Positions 54,285 through 64,000 of a stretch of DNA of 64,000 nt are shown here, piece by piece. The DNA comes from Codonopsis lanceolata (lineage: Eukaryota > Streptophyta > Magnoliopsida > Asterales > Campanulaceae). A program made the position numbers and the translations under genes. The notes beneath the pieces were generated by a model. That model was not told the DNA's origin. It did not search any database and worked only from the letters and a program-made list of their open reading frames with translations. Location: positions 86,610,295-86,674,294 of the forward strand of contig CM028378.1 of assembly GCA_013146195.2 (NCBI GenBank). Reading direction: 5' to 3'. The number at the start of each line of letters is the position of its first letter. The stretch's first letter is position 1.

Positions 54285-57092
54285 TGTAACGCCCCATAAC
54301 CTTGCATGTGCATTCTATGCTTGTCTTTATGTTTTCTTGGTTGATTGTGAACTTGTTTACTTGATAGATAAACGTCTTAGAATCATTCATAGATCATTCT
54401 AGAAGTCCATAACATGTTTAGAATCATACAAACTCGTTTGTAGAATCGCCGGTTTAATCGCGTTAAATTTGGCCTTAGCGATTCCTCTCGTTGCTCGTGT
54501 TTGCTTCTATTTCGACGTACGAAGTGTTCGTTGAGTTCTTGGCTTTATATTCAGGTCTTAATCATGTTGAAACAAGTCTCTTTCATGTCCAAGATATCCT
54601 AGTTTGAATGGCGTTTGATTGGAGTTTGATACGTTGTTCATTCGTCGCGTGGTTCGCGCCTTGTTCTATCTTGTTCCGGGAGTTGTTCGGGTGTGTTTCC
54701 GACTCGTTTTGAGTAGGGTTAGACCTTAGAATGGTTGCCCAAAAGTTTGGGACCATTTAGATCAAGTTTGAATCAAGTTTTAGACATTCTCGAGCCGAGC
54801 CGGCGCGGTGAGGCGCCCGCCTCAACCCAGAGAGCAAATTCAAAATGGACTAAACTTGGGAATGGTCACAGAGGTTGAGGCGGCCGCGAGGGTGGCGCCC
54901 GCCTCACCTGCAGATTCACGGGATTTTTCTTGCCCTGTTTTGAGTTAGGTCGTGAAATGCCTATCCTACCCCCTTTAAACCCCCTCTAAACCCTTCCTAA
55001 ATACCCACACTTAGACCTAATCAAGTCCTAACACTAATTAGAAGTTAATTTAGTTTAGTTAAGTGTTTGATTACTCCCTAACACTCACTAATTGCACTTG
55101 AGAAATCCCCTTTGTACCCTTCTCTTTATTGGAGGTATAAATACTCAACCTTAGCCAAATTTTCAGTAAATCCTTCATTTGTTCATCCTATTCTTTCAAG
55201 TTAGAGAGAGAGAGAGAGTTGGGGGCTTGAGTTTTGAGCCCTAGCTCCACCTTCTTCCTTCGATCCACAAGGATTCCACCGTTCGATCGCCGCCAAACTT
55301 CGGATTCTCGACGGGTGAGACGAAAGGAACGACTTCACCGTTCGGATTTGGATTCTCTTGAGTTTTCACTCAAGCTAGGTAAGTTACTCTTCTTCATTTT
55401 AGTTCTCATTGACCCTAAGGAAACAAAGTCTATGATGTGTGAGGTCAATGAGGACACATAATTGCTTCCTACGAATTTTGAATGTATGATTTTGTTAGGA
55501 GCATGTCTAGGTTGATTTCTTGCCTTTGAATGTTGAAATTACTCTTTCATCATGTTAATTGAGGTCTTGAACATGTTAGAAATATGAAGCATGGTTGTTG
55601 TTGAATGCGATATTAATTGGGAATGCCCTAATTTATGCCTATGTGGTATGTGTGAAAATGGGTATGTGTTGTATCCTCAATATTGGACTACTTGAAGAAC
55701 ATGAATCATATTAAAATGTTTTAGGTGAATTTATACCCTTGTTGAACTTAGAAGTGACCTAAGTTGGGTTATGAAGCATATAGCTTCAATTTCCCCAAAA
55801 TTGGGAATTTAGAGAAAAGACTCAACGGAGTCGACTCTAGGGAAGAATTGAACATGTTAAGCTCTAATTTCAATCCCTACGAAGTTTGAACACCGTTTGA
55901 TTTGGTCTACTCAAGTATGAGTTTGGTTTAATTGATTATAACAGGTTGTTATGAAAGATTGGTTTTGAGCAATTAATTGCCTTGATGTGTTTTCTGGTAG
56001 AGATTAACACCTTACCTTGTCGGACGAGTCCGCTCTTGTCGGATTCGGTCCTTTATTGGTTTAAAGTCAAGTAAATATCTACTTGTGCATTGCATTGAGT
56101 CCAGCTGGCATAATTGGTTTGTTTATTGAGTCAAGGTGGGACGATGCATCGCCTTCACGAATTATGGGATTCGTGCTTGCTATGGATCGCCGCACTTGGG
56201 ACTTCACACACCCTCCAGTGGCCGCAAAGGGGAAGTAGCCCTTTGCCGTATCGGTTAAGTGCTTTGCATTGGCTTGCTATTGAGATCGAGTAGGTTCTCG
56301 GTATGAGTCGATGAATTCACATAACATCGATGGCACGAACTAGTAACAGAATGTTTTGCAGGAGCTACGAAGCGGCCGTGACTATCATATCCTACTTGTA
56401 TGATTTACTTTACGCACTTATGTGAATAAGGTGCTAAGTGTTAAATGATGATAATATGCCATAATCGCGATAAATGTCATGCTATAACATGAACATGCAT
56501 ATTTTAGTAACTTACTAAGTCTTTCGACTTACCCTATTTGTTTGCTTTGTTTTCCTTAGATCAAAGCCGAGGAGACGTCCCACGCTAGATTCGCGTACTC
56601 GCTTGGACGTTGTGAGCGAGGTTGCTCTTTTGGACTTTAACTGGTTAATCTTTTATTTGGAAAGGACGTTGGGGAGCAAGTCATGTAGACTTAGCTTGGG
56701 TTTGTTGTTGTAGAAACTTAATCATTTGATACTTGTAATTCTTTTGGTATGCCGACTTATACGTCGAGCTTGTTCATATGTGTATGGTTCATCACAGTTT
56801 CTTCCGCTAAAGCTTGTTTAAAGTGTTATTATTGTTGTTGTCTCCGGCATGTTGTGGCCGTTGAGGTTTTATAAGCATGTGTTAATTGTAGGAGTAGTTG
56901 TTGGGTTACCGTAACGCCGATGACTTGTTTAAATTAGGTTGTTTTTCCGGCCAAGTGTAGCCGAGTTGTTAATTATGCGAAATGTTGCGCCACATGAATT
57001 TTAAAATCCTACTTGTGCATGCTTATGTGTTTAACTTGTTTATTTGAATGACGCGATTCGGGATCTCGCATTGGGGTCTGGCCTCGTCGCTG
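54285..57092 (+). repeat. Long LTR of a Gypsy (chromovirus/Tekay-like) element
   Basis: Starts TGTAACGCCCC and ends just before a tRNA-Met-type primer site at 57095, about 2.8 kb. The same start is found at 63911. A TATA box (GGTATAAATACT) lies at 55135-55146 and a (GA)n leader at 55207-55219. The exact 3' border is uncertain by a few bases. A short open frame at 55234-55461 near the transcription start is not recognised. Long LTRs of this kind with TGTAACGCCCC-type starts occur in Tekay/Del elements; the second LTR is not in the window. Confidence 0.7.
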
Positions 57093-57094
57093 AT

Positions 57095-57105
57095 TGGTAT
57101 CGAGC
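57095..57105 (+). other. Primer binding site of the Gypsy element (one base short)
   Basis: TGGTATCGAGC, equal to TGGTATCAGAGC with one base missing. Position right after the LTR supports its role. The missing base could be decay or a sequencing indel, since this stretch lies 2 kb from a contig end. Confidence 0.65.
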
Positions 57106-57149
57106 TATAGGTTAGGCGTCATTGGCCGGGATAGGTTCCATGGCCTAGG

Positions 57150-58270
57150 TGGGTTAGTTATTTGTGTGATGATTCTAGCATTCGAGTGAATGCTTGCCAG
57201 GATTCGATGGATAATCCTAGGAATGAAAGCTTGGCCGCGGTAGAGGTAGGCCAGGAGAGGTCGGTAGAACTTGAGACAGTCACCGCCGCCGGGTCGAGGA
57301 GATCCGGTGGGTCGGATCGGCATTATTACCGTGTGTTGTTGGCTTTTCGGCGGGCAGGGGCGGCCAAGGAGGTCAAGCCGAGCAAGCAGTGCCACCACCT
57401 CCTCCACCACCAGAGGCAGGGGACCGACAACACCTCCTGAGAGATTCCTTAAGTTGAAGCCAGTGCGTTTCTTGGGGAGCCAAACCCGAGGGAGGCCGAG
57501 TTGTGGATGGAAGAGATGATCAAAATCTTGTCTATGTTGGAGTGTACCTTGATGAGGAGAAAGTCGGACTAGCGGCGTTTAAGTTTAAGTGAGGAGCATA
57601 GAGCATTGGTGGAATGTATTGAAGGAAAGTTGGGAGATCATGCAACAAGTCCCAATCACTTGGGCTAATTTTCGGAGAATTTAAGGAGGAATACGCATCT
57701 GGGATGTGGTTCGCAACCAAAGGGAGAAAAATTCTATAATCTTGAGCAAGGTACCATGATCAGGCGGAGTATTCGCGAAGTTCACCGAGCCGAGCCGTTA
57801 TTGCACGATTTGATTCCTACGGAGCTCTGAGGACACATAAGTTTGTTAAGGGATCGAGGACTAATTTAGAAGCAGATTCTAGCACTTAAGCTCACCGACT
57901 CATCTGACCGCAGCTGATGAGCTTATGAGGTTGAGCAAGATATTGAGGAGCACCGAGTCAAGAGAACTGTAATGCACGATGTGCTACCTTAACACTAATC
58001 GTGAAATAATTCTGTAGCGTAAGGATACCAGGAAACCGGATAGAGAGGTGGAGGCCAAGGTAGGCCACACAAAGTGAAGCTGTGGCAACAACACTTCTTC
58101 TACTCAAGCAAGTGGTCTCGCAATGAGACTATGATTTGTCTGCTCGGTTCCGGGGCACACCGATAGGTGCAAAGACTGGAAGTGTTTCATTTGTGGAGAT
58201 GGACTCATATGAGGAAGGATTGTCCCAAATATAAGGCCAATCACCGTGGTGCAAGCCTGGGGCAAGAGAG
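57150..58270 (+). pseudogene. Gypsy gag, multiply frameshifted
   Basis: Recognisable in alternating frames: RFLKLKPVRFLG (about 57450-57480), then PREAELW-like and MIKIL/MLECTL segments (to about 57550), the usual start of the Tekay-type gag core. A degenerate knuckle CF(I)CG...RKDCPK lies at about 58175-58235. The frame changes every 50-150 bp. Ser/Gly- and Gly-rich parts (57280-57440) precede the core. Confidence 0.65.
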
Positions 58271-59123
58271 ATATTGGTAAAACCGGTTCAGTGTCGTGTT
58301 TCGCTGATCAGCGAGGTTCAGGGGTCTACTGCAAGTGATAGGAGGTACTTTTCTATATTTGATCATAAGGCTCGACTCATAGATCCGTGGTCTTCGATTC
58401 TTATGTTGCTTCTCGCACTTTGTTGAGAATCTTTATTGCCTCAATCTTTGCCATACTTGCTTGAAGTGTCTACCCCGCCGAATATGTCGGCCTCAAGTGT
58501 TTAGATCTTGTGATGTTTTGGTGGTGACCACACTTTGCATGGACTTGGTAGTTTTACCCATACGTGATTTTGATGTGATTCTTGGCATGGACCGGTTATG
58601 TGCTTATCATGCTATAGTTGATCGCCATGGAAGAGGGTTACTTTTTATATGCCTAAAGCGCCCGAATTTACTTTTTGTGGGTGATCATGCTTCGAGTGAC
58701 GGCACTTTATTTCTGCATCGAGGGCTAGAAAATTGTTGTCTCAAGGTGTATGGTTATCTTGCCCGCTTGTTGATAAGAAGAGGTCTTCGCCTAATTTAGA
58801 GGAGGTTCCCGTAGTATGTGAGTTTCCCGATGTGTTTTCCACCGATCATGCTATGCCGCCCGATAGAGAACTAGAGTTTTGTATCGAGCTTATTCCTGGG
58901 ACTTCACCGATTTCTAAGGCAATCAGATAGATGGCGCTCAGCTTAGAGAGTTGAAAACCTGGGGAACTCCTAGAGATTGGTTTTATTAAACCATGTGTCG
59001 CCAGCGCACTCTGGCTTTGTTTGTGAAGAAGAAAGATGGAGTTTATGTTATGTATAGATTAATGAGAATTGAATAAGGTGACCATTAAGAATAAGTATCC
59101 TCTACCCCACATTGATGATCTTT
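58271..59123 (+). pseudogene. Gypsy protease and start of reverse transcriptase, frameshifted, cut by gap
   Basis: A 112-codon open piece (58461-58799) holds CDVLVVTTLCMDLVVLPIRD and FDVILGMDRLCAYHAIVD, the C-terminal protease part. Then VPVVCEFPDVF and PPDRELEFCIELIPGTSPIS (58806-58915), the standard linker to RT. RT begins with KKKDG near 59030 and IKNKYPLP near 59085, ending at the N run. Many single-base shifts. Confidence 0.85.
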
Positions 59124-59223
59124 NNNNNNNNNNNNNNNNNNNNNNNNNNNNNNNNNNNNNNNNNNNNNNNNNNNNNNNNNNNNNNNNNNNNNNNNNNNNN
59201 NNNNNNNNNNNNNNNNNNNNNNN
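59124..59223. other. Assembly gap, exactly 100 N
   Basis: 100 N. Gypsy RT sequence ends on the left and a pentamer satellite begins on the right, so the element cannot be traced across. Placeholder of unknown real length. Confidence 0.98.
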
Positions 59224-59745
59224 GTTAAAGTTATGTTAAGTTAAGTTAAGTTAAGTTAAGTTAAGTTAGAAGCAAAGTTAAGAAGTTAAGTTAAGTTAAG
59301 TTATGTAATAAGGATTAAAGTTAGAGGTTAAGTTAAGTTAAAGAGCTAAAGTTAAGTTAAAGTTAAGTTAAGTTAAGTTAAGTTAAGTTAAGTTAAGTTA
59401 AGTTATGTTAACTTAAGTTCAGTTAAGTTATGTTAAGTTACGTTAAGTTACGTTAAGTTAAGTTATGTTAACTTAAGTTCAGTTAAGTTATGTTATGTTA
59501 CGTTAAGTTACGTTAAGTTAAGTTAAGTTAAGTTACATTACGTTTAAGGTAAGTTAAGTTATGTTACGTTAAGTTAAGTTAAGTTACATTGCGCTAAGCT
59601 AAAGTTAAGTTACGTTACGTTAAGTTACCTTGCGTTACGCTTAAGTCAAGTTAGAGAGTTGCGCTCACGTTAAGTTAAGTTAAGTTAAGTTAAGTTTAAT
59701 TTAAGTTACATTACGTTAAGTTACGTTACGTTACGTTAAGTTGTA
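59224..59745. repeat. Pentameric AAGTT (TTAAG) satellite, degenerate
   Basis: Mostly GTTAA units with interspersed ATGTT, ACGTT and GCGTT variants for about 520 bp. It begins at the first base of the contig, so the array is truncated and its real length is unknown. Not the telomere repeat TTTAGGG. Confidence 0.93.
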
Positions 59746-60040
59746 ACATTTTGCCAATAGGCATAGCGTGTTTTCATGTTATAATGGTTCATTGTACTCC
59801 ATTATAACATTTCCCCAATAGGCGTAGCATGTTTTCATGTTATAACGGTTAATCGTACTCCATTATACCATTTCGCCAATAGGCGAAGCGTGTTTTCATG
59901 TTATAATGGTCCATCGTATCCATTATAACATTTCACCAATTGGCGAGTGTGTTTTCATGTTATAATGGTTCATCGCTCCATTATACCATTTCGCTAATAG
60001 ACGATCGTGTTTCATGTTATAATGGTTCATCGCTATGTTA
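59746..60040. repeat. Hairpin tandem repeat, about five units of 60-65 bp
   Basis: Unit: ACATTT(T/C)GCCAATAGGC, GTGTTTTCATGTTATAATGG, a short loop TTCATCGTACT, then CCATTATAAC. GTTATAATGG and CCATTATAAC form a perfect 10-bp stem with an 11-base loop in the first unit. Later units shorten slightly. Embedded directly in the pentamer satellite. Confidence 0.9.
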
Positions 60041-60285
60041 AGCCAAGTTAAAGTTAAGTTGCCACGCCACGCTTTAAGCTTAAAGTTAAGTTAAGTTGCT
60101 ACGTTAAGCTTGCTTTAAGCTGCCACGCCACGCTTAGGATGCTTGCGCTTAAGTTAAGCTAAGTTAAGTTAGAAGTTGCACACGCTTAAGCGCCGCCACG
60201 CTAAGCCAAGTTAAGCCATACGTTGCGTTAAGCTAAGCTTAAGTTATGTTCGTTGTTGTTAAGTTACGTTAGCGTTGCGTTACGT
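60041..60285. repeat. Degenerate pentamer satellite with GCCACGC/CGCTTAAG variants
   Basis: A second pentamer stretch with higher GC: AAGTTAAG mixed with GCCACGCCACGC and GCTTAAGC blocks. No coding sense. Confidence 0.7.
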
Positions 60286-60700
60286 TAAGTTGTAATGTGA
60301 ATGTTTTAATTTTTTAATTATATTGATGCTAATCATTTTAATTATTGATATTATATTATTTAATTAACATTTCAAATATTATTTTAATTTAATTTCAATT
60401 TAAGTTAACATTATGTTACGTTAAGTTGTTGTTGTAATGTGAATGTTTTAATTTTTGTAATTATATTGATGCTAATCATTTTAATTATTGATATTATATT
60501 ATTAAATTAACATTTCAAATATTATTTTAATTTAATTTCAATTATAGTTAAGTTAAGTTAAGTTAAGTTGTAATGTGAATGTTTTATATTTTTTTGTAAT
60601 TATATTGATGCTAATCATTTTAATTATTGATATTATATTATTAAATTAACATTTCAAATATTATTTTAATTTAATTTCAATTTAATTTCAAATATTTTAT
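60286..60700. repeat. Tandem repeat, three units of about 133 bp
   Basis: Units start at about 60286, 60420 and 60555 with GTTAAGTTGTAATGTGAATG and share ATATTGATGCTAATCATTTT and AACATTTCAAATATTATTTT. Each unit begins with the neighbouring pentamer, so the two satellites are interlocked. Confidence 0.92.
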
Positions 60701-61265
60701 ATTAATTAGAATTTAATTTTGGTTTATTTTATTTTAGTGGCGAATTTTCGCCGTAAGCTAATTTATTTAAAATTGCCAATTTAATAACTTTAATTATTCA
60801 ATATTCAGCGACGGAATTTTTCCGCCGCCGAATGAAAAATAAACAAAATTCGAAATAATTACGCCAGCGACTTAATTTTCAGCGCCACTGATTTTCAAAT
60901 TCCGCCATGTTCAATTATGAGCCACATTTATTTTCCGCGGAATTTTCGCTCAGCGATAAAGATAAAATTCGATAGGCCTTCAATTCCGTCGCCGTTAATT
61001 ACGTAAAATCTAAAGGTGGCCGGCGGGAATTCTGCCGCTGTTAAGTAAACATGCTCAATTAAAATTCCGCCGCCGATGCAAAATTAAAATTAAGCTAATG
61101 CTAAAATTAAAGTAAGCTAATCGCGATGACGAAAATTTCGATAAACTAAGAATTCCGTCATTTGAGGCACTTTGCTTTCTAGTCAGTTGAACATTCCAAT
61201 CGGCATGCAACTGTCGGGGAGCTAGCTTTGGCGAGGCTATGGCTTCCAATTTTCACCTCACCCTA
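60701..61265. other. Noncoding region with repeated GCCG/CGGAATT motifs
   Basis: Many near-palindromic GGCGGAATTTTCCGCC-like motifs (GCGACGGAATTTTTCCG at about 60809, CCGCGGAATTTTCGC at about 60936, AATTCCGCCGCCG at about 61063). Such arrays are typical of subterminal parts of DNA transposons (CACTA type), but no terminus was found. No gene. Confidence 0.5.
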
Positions 61266-61957
61266 ATAGGGACGCCAAACAATGGCTAATGTTGTCGATA
61301 TAAAGGCACCATGAACACGTGGGACCAGAGATAGCTCAAGCGCCTCTCACAGAAGGTACAAAGCGACAACACCGGTCCCCGAAAATAGAAGAGACACTCG
61401 AGTCGTGCACCCAACGGAAAAGAAACATGTGCCGAAGTTCGCTTGATGTGGAAAAGAAAGTTGGCCTGGGACTTTGATGCACCGATCGGCCGAAGTCATG
61501 CAAAATGTTCATCAAAAACCTCCAACCCATTTACCTGGAACACATGCGGTATCTCCACTACACTAATTTTAAAGAAATAGTAGAGATAGGCGCCCGTATT
61601 GATGACGATATACGAACGGGGCAATTACAAGTCAATACGCCTCCTAGCTCTTTCCGTTACTCTAAAGGGAAGACAGCCGCAGCCACACCCGCACCAACCG
61701 TCAATGTGGTAGGAAATGCATCAGCCACTTTTCCTACCCAAAATTATGGCACTATTTCATGGTCTTATGGAGCGGACAGGTCTGTCAACACAGTCGGAGG
61801 GAATAATGGCCCGAACAGAAATTTCAGAAATCAGAACCGACATTATGATGAACTGCAAGCCTCCCAGTCTGTGATCCTGTAGGGGTTAATGGCACAAGGA
61901 GTGTTAAAGCCTATGGAAAATTATAAGCCGCCAAACCCCCTGCCCAGGACCTGGAAT
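61266..61957 (+). pseudogene. Gypsy gag fragment
   Basis: The open piece 61505-61882 reads MFIKNLQPIYLEHMRYLHYT, FKEIVEIGARIDDDI, then a low-complexity Ala/Thr/Asn tail (61670-61850); the first segment matches the end of the retrotransposon gag domain of Gypsy elements. Upstream, related gag sequence in other frames extends to about 61266. Stop at 61880. Continues as YKPPNPLP until a CACTA terminus cuts it at 61958. The lineage (Tat/Ogre-type) is tentative. Confidence 0.6.
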
Positions 61958-62660
61958 CACTACAAGAAAACAGGGCAACTGTAACAGATTTTTCGGTTGC
62001 AATTCAAGAAAATCAGTTTTAAATTGATATTTGCAACGGAAAATGTCCGTAACAAAGTCCATAGCAATAAGCCTCGTCGCAAAACTATGCAACCACTTTC
62101 TTGTGGTTGCAAAAATCTTACAGCGGAAAAAAGTAGTTGTAGTTTCGGTTGCGATGTGTTTCCTAGAACATTTTTTACGTCTGTTGCAAATAACAACTGA
62201 TTTATTTATGTTTCTAATTTGTAACTGATTTTTTTGTTTCAAATTTAATACACATAGAACTAAACTAGCAACTGAATTTTTCAGTTTCAAGGCAACCTAC
62301 TTTGCAACTGGTTTTTCTGTTTCAAATTTGTCATACATAGAACTAATCAACTAAACTAGCAACTGAATTTTTCAGTTTCAAGTAGGCAACCTAATTTGCA
62401 ACTGATTTTTCTGTTTCAAATTTGTTACACATAGAACTAAACTAGCAACTGAATTTTTCAGTTTCAAGTATGCAACCTAATTTGCAACTGGTTTTTTTGT
62501 TTCAAATTTGTTAGACATAGAACTAAACTAGCAACTGAATTTTTCAGTTTCAAGCATGCAACCTAATGTTTCGGTTGCAAAAGTCCGTTGTTGGTTTGTA
62601 ACTAAATTTAAAAGAAAAAAAGTAAAAACTTGTAACAAAAAATTTTGTTACAGAAAATTA
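61958..62660. mobile_element. CACTA-type terminus with subterminal repeats
   Basis: CACTACAAGAAAACAGGGCA at 61958 is the standard CACTA terminal sequence. Inward follow repeated motifs around TTGCAAC: GGTTGCAA, CAACCACTTTCTTGTGGTTG (about 62090-62112), and four to five units of about 95 bp (62215-62590) with GCAACTGAATTTTTCAGTTT, ACATAGAACTAA and GCAACCTAATTTGCAACTG. No transposase and no opposite CACTA end were found, so it is a fragment or decayed non-autonomous copy inserted in the gag. Confidence 0.65.
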
Positions 62661-62864
62661 TTTTCTGAAAATAAAATATTACTAATATTATGTCTATAAA
62701 TATTTCTCAATAGTACCTGATTGAACATTTCACTTAAAATATCTTAAATCAAACAATTAAAGTCAACAAAGTTTCAAACATTACATTTAAAATGAATTGA
62801 CAAAATGTCATACTAAACTATTGTACTGTTAAACTATATAGAATTGTCAAATTGTCATACTTTA
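62661..62864. other. AT-rich spacer
   Basis: No gene. Contains ACTATTGTACTGTTAAACTATA and TGTCATAC repeated twice near 62805 and 62852. Confidence 0.4.
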
Positions 62865-63910
62865 AAGGCAAAACACACAAATGGGCCACCGAAACTTTGG
62901 TTCGTCTATTTTGGCCACCCTACTTTTGTTATGTTGCAAGCGTGCCCATTTTTTGGATGGCGTTAGTTCAGGACGTTAATTTTTTGTCAATTTCCTATTT
63001 TACCCCTGTAAATACTAAAACTTTGTGTGGTTTTAAAAACCCAAAGGGGTCTAAATAGAAAACACAAATAAAATGGATGAATAATTATAATAAAAAGGGG
63101 TCCAAATGTAAAAAATTAAACTTTGGTTAGAGATCTGGATTCATCTTCATCTTCCCACAACATTTGTCATGAACACCATCCATTAAAGCACTCATTTGCT
63201 CAGTCTCATCCCAAATATAAAGGAGGGGAAAAAATATTAAAAAAATCACTTAACCCTCAAGAAGTTAAATTATAATCTCGGAATTGGGTTGTACTCGCCG
63301 TAAAAATCGGTAATCCCAGAAGAAGCCCACAACCGTTTATTAAACTCATCTTGCAGATCTCGAGGCACAAAAGGGGTCCTATAAAGGGGGCAAGTAGTCT
63401 GATCATCATGATCCATCCAACGGTCCAGCTTACAATTCGTCAAACACCTGATCTCCTCCTCATTCTCAAACTCGTACAGGCAAATCGCACAGCTCTCTGG
63501 CGGGTCTTCGGCGCCGTGAGTACCGGAGGTCTTTGACTTTCACCACGGGAGGAATTCCCTGTTAGACGAATAGTGGCGGTTCTCTGACATTCTAGTTGGA
63601 TTGTGGTAGAATCATGTCGTCGTTCAAGGAAATCTGAGAGACCTGTGAAGCGAAGAGGGAGAAAACCCAAAATATTTTAGAGAGAGAGAGATGTCTGTGG
63701 TGATTTCAGCCAAGTGGAAAGAGAGGGCGTTTTTTTAAGGAGGGAGCGAGGTAGACTGTGAAGGGCGATGACGATGAAGATCTGAAGCGAGCTCTCTTGG
63801 TGAAACCCGATGATGACGATGTATATGGCGGCAGGGAAGGGAGGTCTTCATCAACGGAGAAGGACGCTGCTATGTTTGGCCGGATCTGAAGGAGATCAGA
63901 GGAGGACGGC
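62865..63910. mobile_element. Possible MULE-like element with captured RING gene piece, cut by LTR
   Basis: The left part has phrases such as GGGCCACCGAAACTTTGGTT, TTTGGCCACCCTAC and TTTTACCCCTGTAAATAC, reminiscent of plant Mutator-like termini. The RING-H2 gene copy follows. A second terminus was not found; the LTR start at 63911 truncates the right side. A TIR pair was not demonstrated. Confidence 0.35.
63287..63670 (-). pseudogene. RING-H2 E3 ubiquitin ligase gene copy (RHA1/BRH1-like), broken
   Basis: Minus strand. The 5' part reads LRFTGLSDFLE (about 63650), like the N-terminal segment of RHA1/BRH1-type proteins. After a frame change the RING follows: ESCAICLYEFENEEEIRCLT (63495-63436), then LDRWMDHD, CPL and RTPFVPRDLQDEFNKRLWAS, and a normal-looking C-terminus ending at TAA 63283. 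About eight residues that should hold the H-x2-H zinc ligands are missing between NCK and LDRW, and the last ligand pair reads CPLY instead of CPLC. A functional RING is therefore impossible. Gene-family recognition is from memory of plant RING-H2 proteins. Confidence 0.7.
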
Positions 63911-64000
63911 TGTAACGCCCCGTATTCTTGCATGTGCATCGTATGCTTGTCTTCTTGATTTCTTGTTGATTGTGAGCATGTTTACTTAGTTATAAATGTT
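63911..64000 (+). repeat. Start of a second LTR of the 54285-type Gypsy element
   Basis: TGTAACGCCCCGTATTCTTG, then GCATGTGCATCGTATGCTTG, corresponds to the first 90 bp of the LTR at 54285 with about 80-85% identity by eye. Same orientation. Continues outside the window. Confidence 0.85.

Noticed and set aside
57162..57519. Short + and minus strand frames around 57.2-57.5 kb as host genes
   Set aside because: Position after LTR and PBS and the RFLKLKPVRFLG motif show it is the start of a frameshifted Gypsy gag.
59224..59745. Telomere or telomere-like array
   Set aside because: The unit is AAGTT-type, not TTTAGGG or a known plant variant, and it merges into other satellites.
63287..63670. 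Functional RING-H2 ubiquitin ligase gene
   Set aside because: Key zinc ligands are missing and the N-terminal part is in a different frame.
1..64000. tRNA or rRNA genes, organellar insertions
   Set aside because: No cloverleaf with conserved boxes, rRNA core motif or plastid/mitochondrial gene was recognised by eye; only tRNA-complementary primer sites of retroelements were found.

Overview
This window looks like nuclear DNA of a flowering plant, probably a eudicot. It is AT-rich and gene-poor, and it is packed with plant-type transposable elements: SIRE-like Copia, Athila-like and chromovirus-like Gypsy, an L1-type LINE with an RNase H tail, PIF/Harbinger, Mutator-like and CACTA termini, and Stowaway MITEs. 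The species cannot be fixed from sequence alone. Two runs of exactly 100 N (15323-15422 and 59124-59223) are scaffold joins, so the window is three contigs whose true spacing is unknown.

Only one protein-coding gene appears intact. It is a two-exon cytochrome P450 on the + strand (45639-46523 and 51287-51898, 498 codons) that most resembles the CYP80/CYP76 group. Its 4.8-kb intron is a nest of mobile DNA. A Mutator-like element (about 46727-50489) carries a fragment of a plant seven-transmembrane GOST/LUSTR-type gene. That fragment was later split by a 2.43-kb LTR element (47538-49968) with LTRs differing at one base and target duplication CATGT. A separate solo LTR (50867-51162) has target duplication GTAAT.

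Contig 1 (1-15322) is mainly a SIRE-like Copia element on the minus strand: pol at 9929-11678, then a spliced env-like third ORF at about 9567-573 with a proline-rich middle and a coiled-coil end. That ORF is split by a minus-strand LINE (about 2044-7870). A second SIRE-like Copia lies on the + strand (LTR 11679-12723, PBS, gag) and inserted into the pol of the first.

Contig 2 (15423-59123) starts with an Athila-like element (pol remnant, intact integrase, env-like remnant, LTR at 22901). It continues with a second, deleted Athila (24115-27110), a short direct-repeat block with a TA/TG microsatellite, and a minus-strand Copia gag (33499-34979, LTR 35047-36110). The Copia gag is interrupted by a 4.2-kb non-autonomous Gypsy-like element (29253-33498, target duplication GAATA) carrying hairpin-forming tandem arrays. 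Then come a dead PIF/Harbinger element, a cluster of small terminal-inverted-repeat elements and MITEs (39-44 kb), the P450, and a chromovirus-like Gypsy with a long LTR (54285-about 57092).

Contig 3 (59224-64000) opens in a composite satellite (an AAGTT-type pentamer, hairpin units of about 65 bp, units of about 133 bp). It continues with a Gypsy gag fragment cut by a CACTA terminus, then a broken RING-H2 gene copy beside MULE-like sequence, and ends at the start of another LTR of the 54-kb type.

No defence system, operon, CRISPR array or wholly new system was found. The most noteworthy material is the nested P450 intron, the gene-fragment captures, the palindrome/TATA arrangement shared by the Athila LTR and its internal promoter, and the hairpin satellites.
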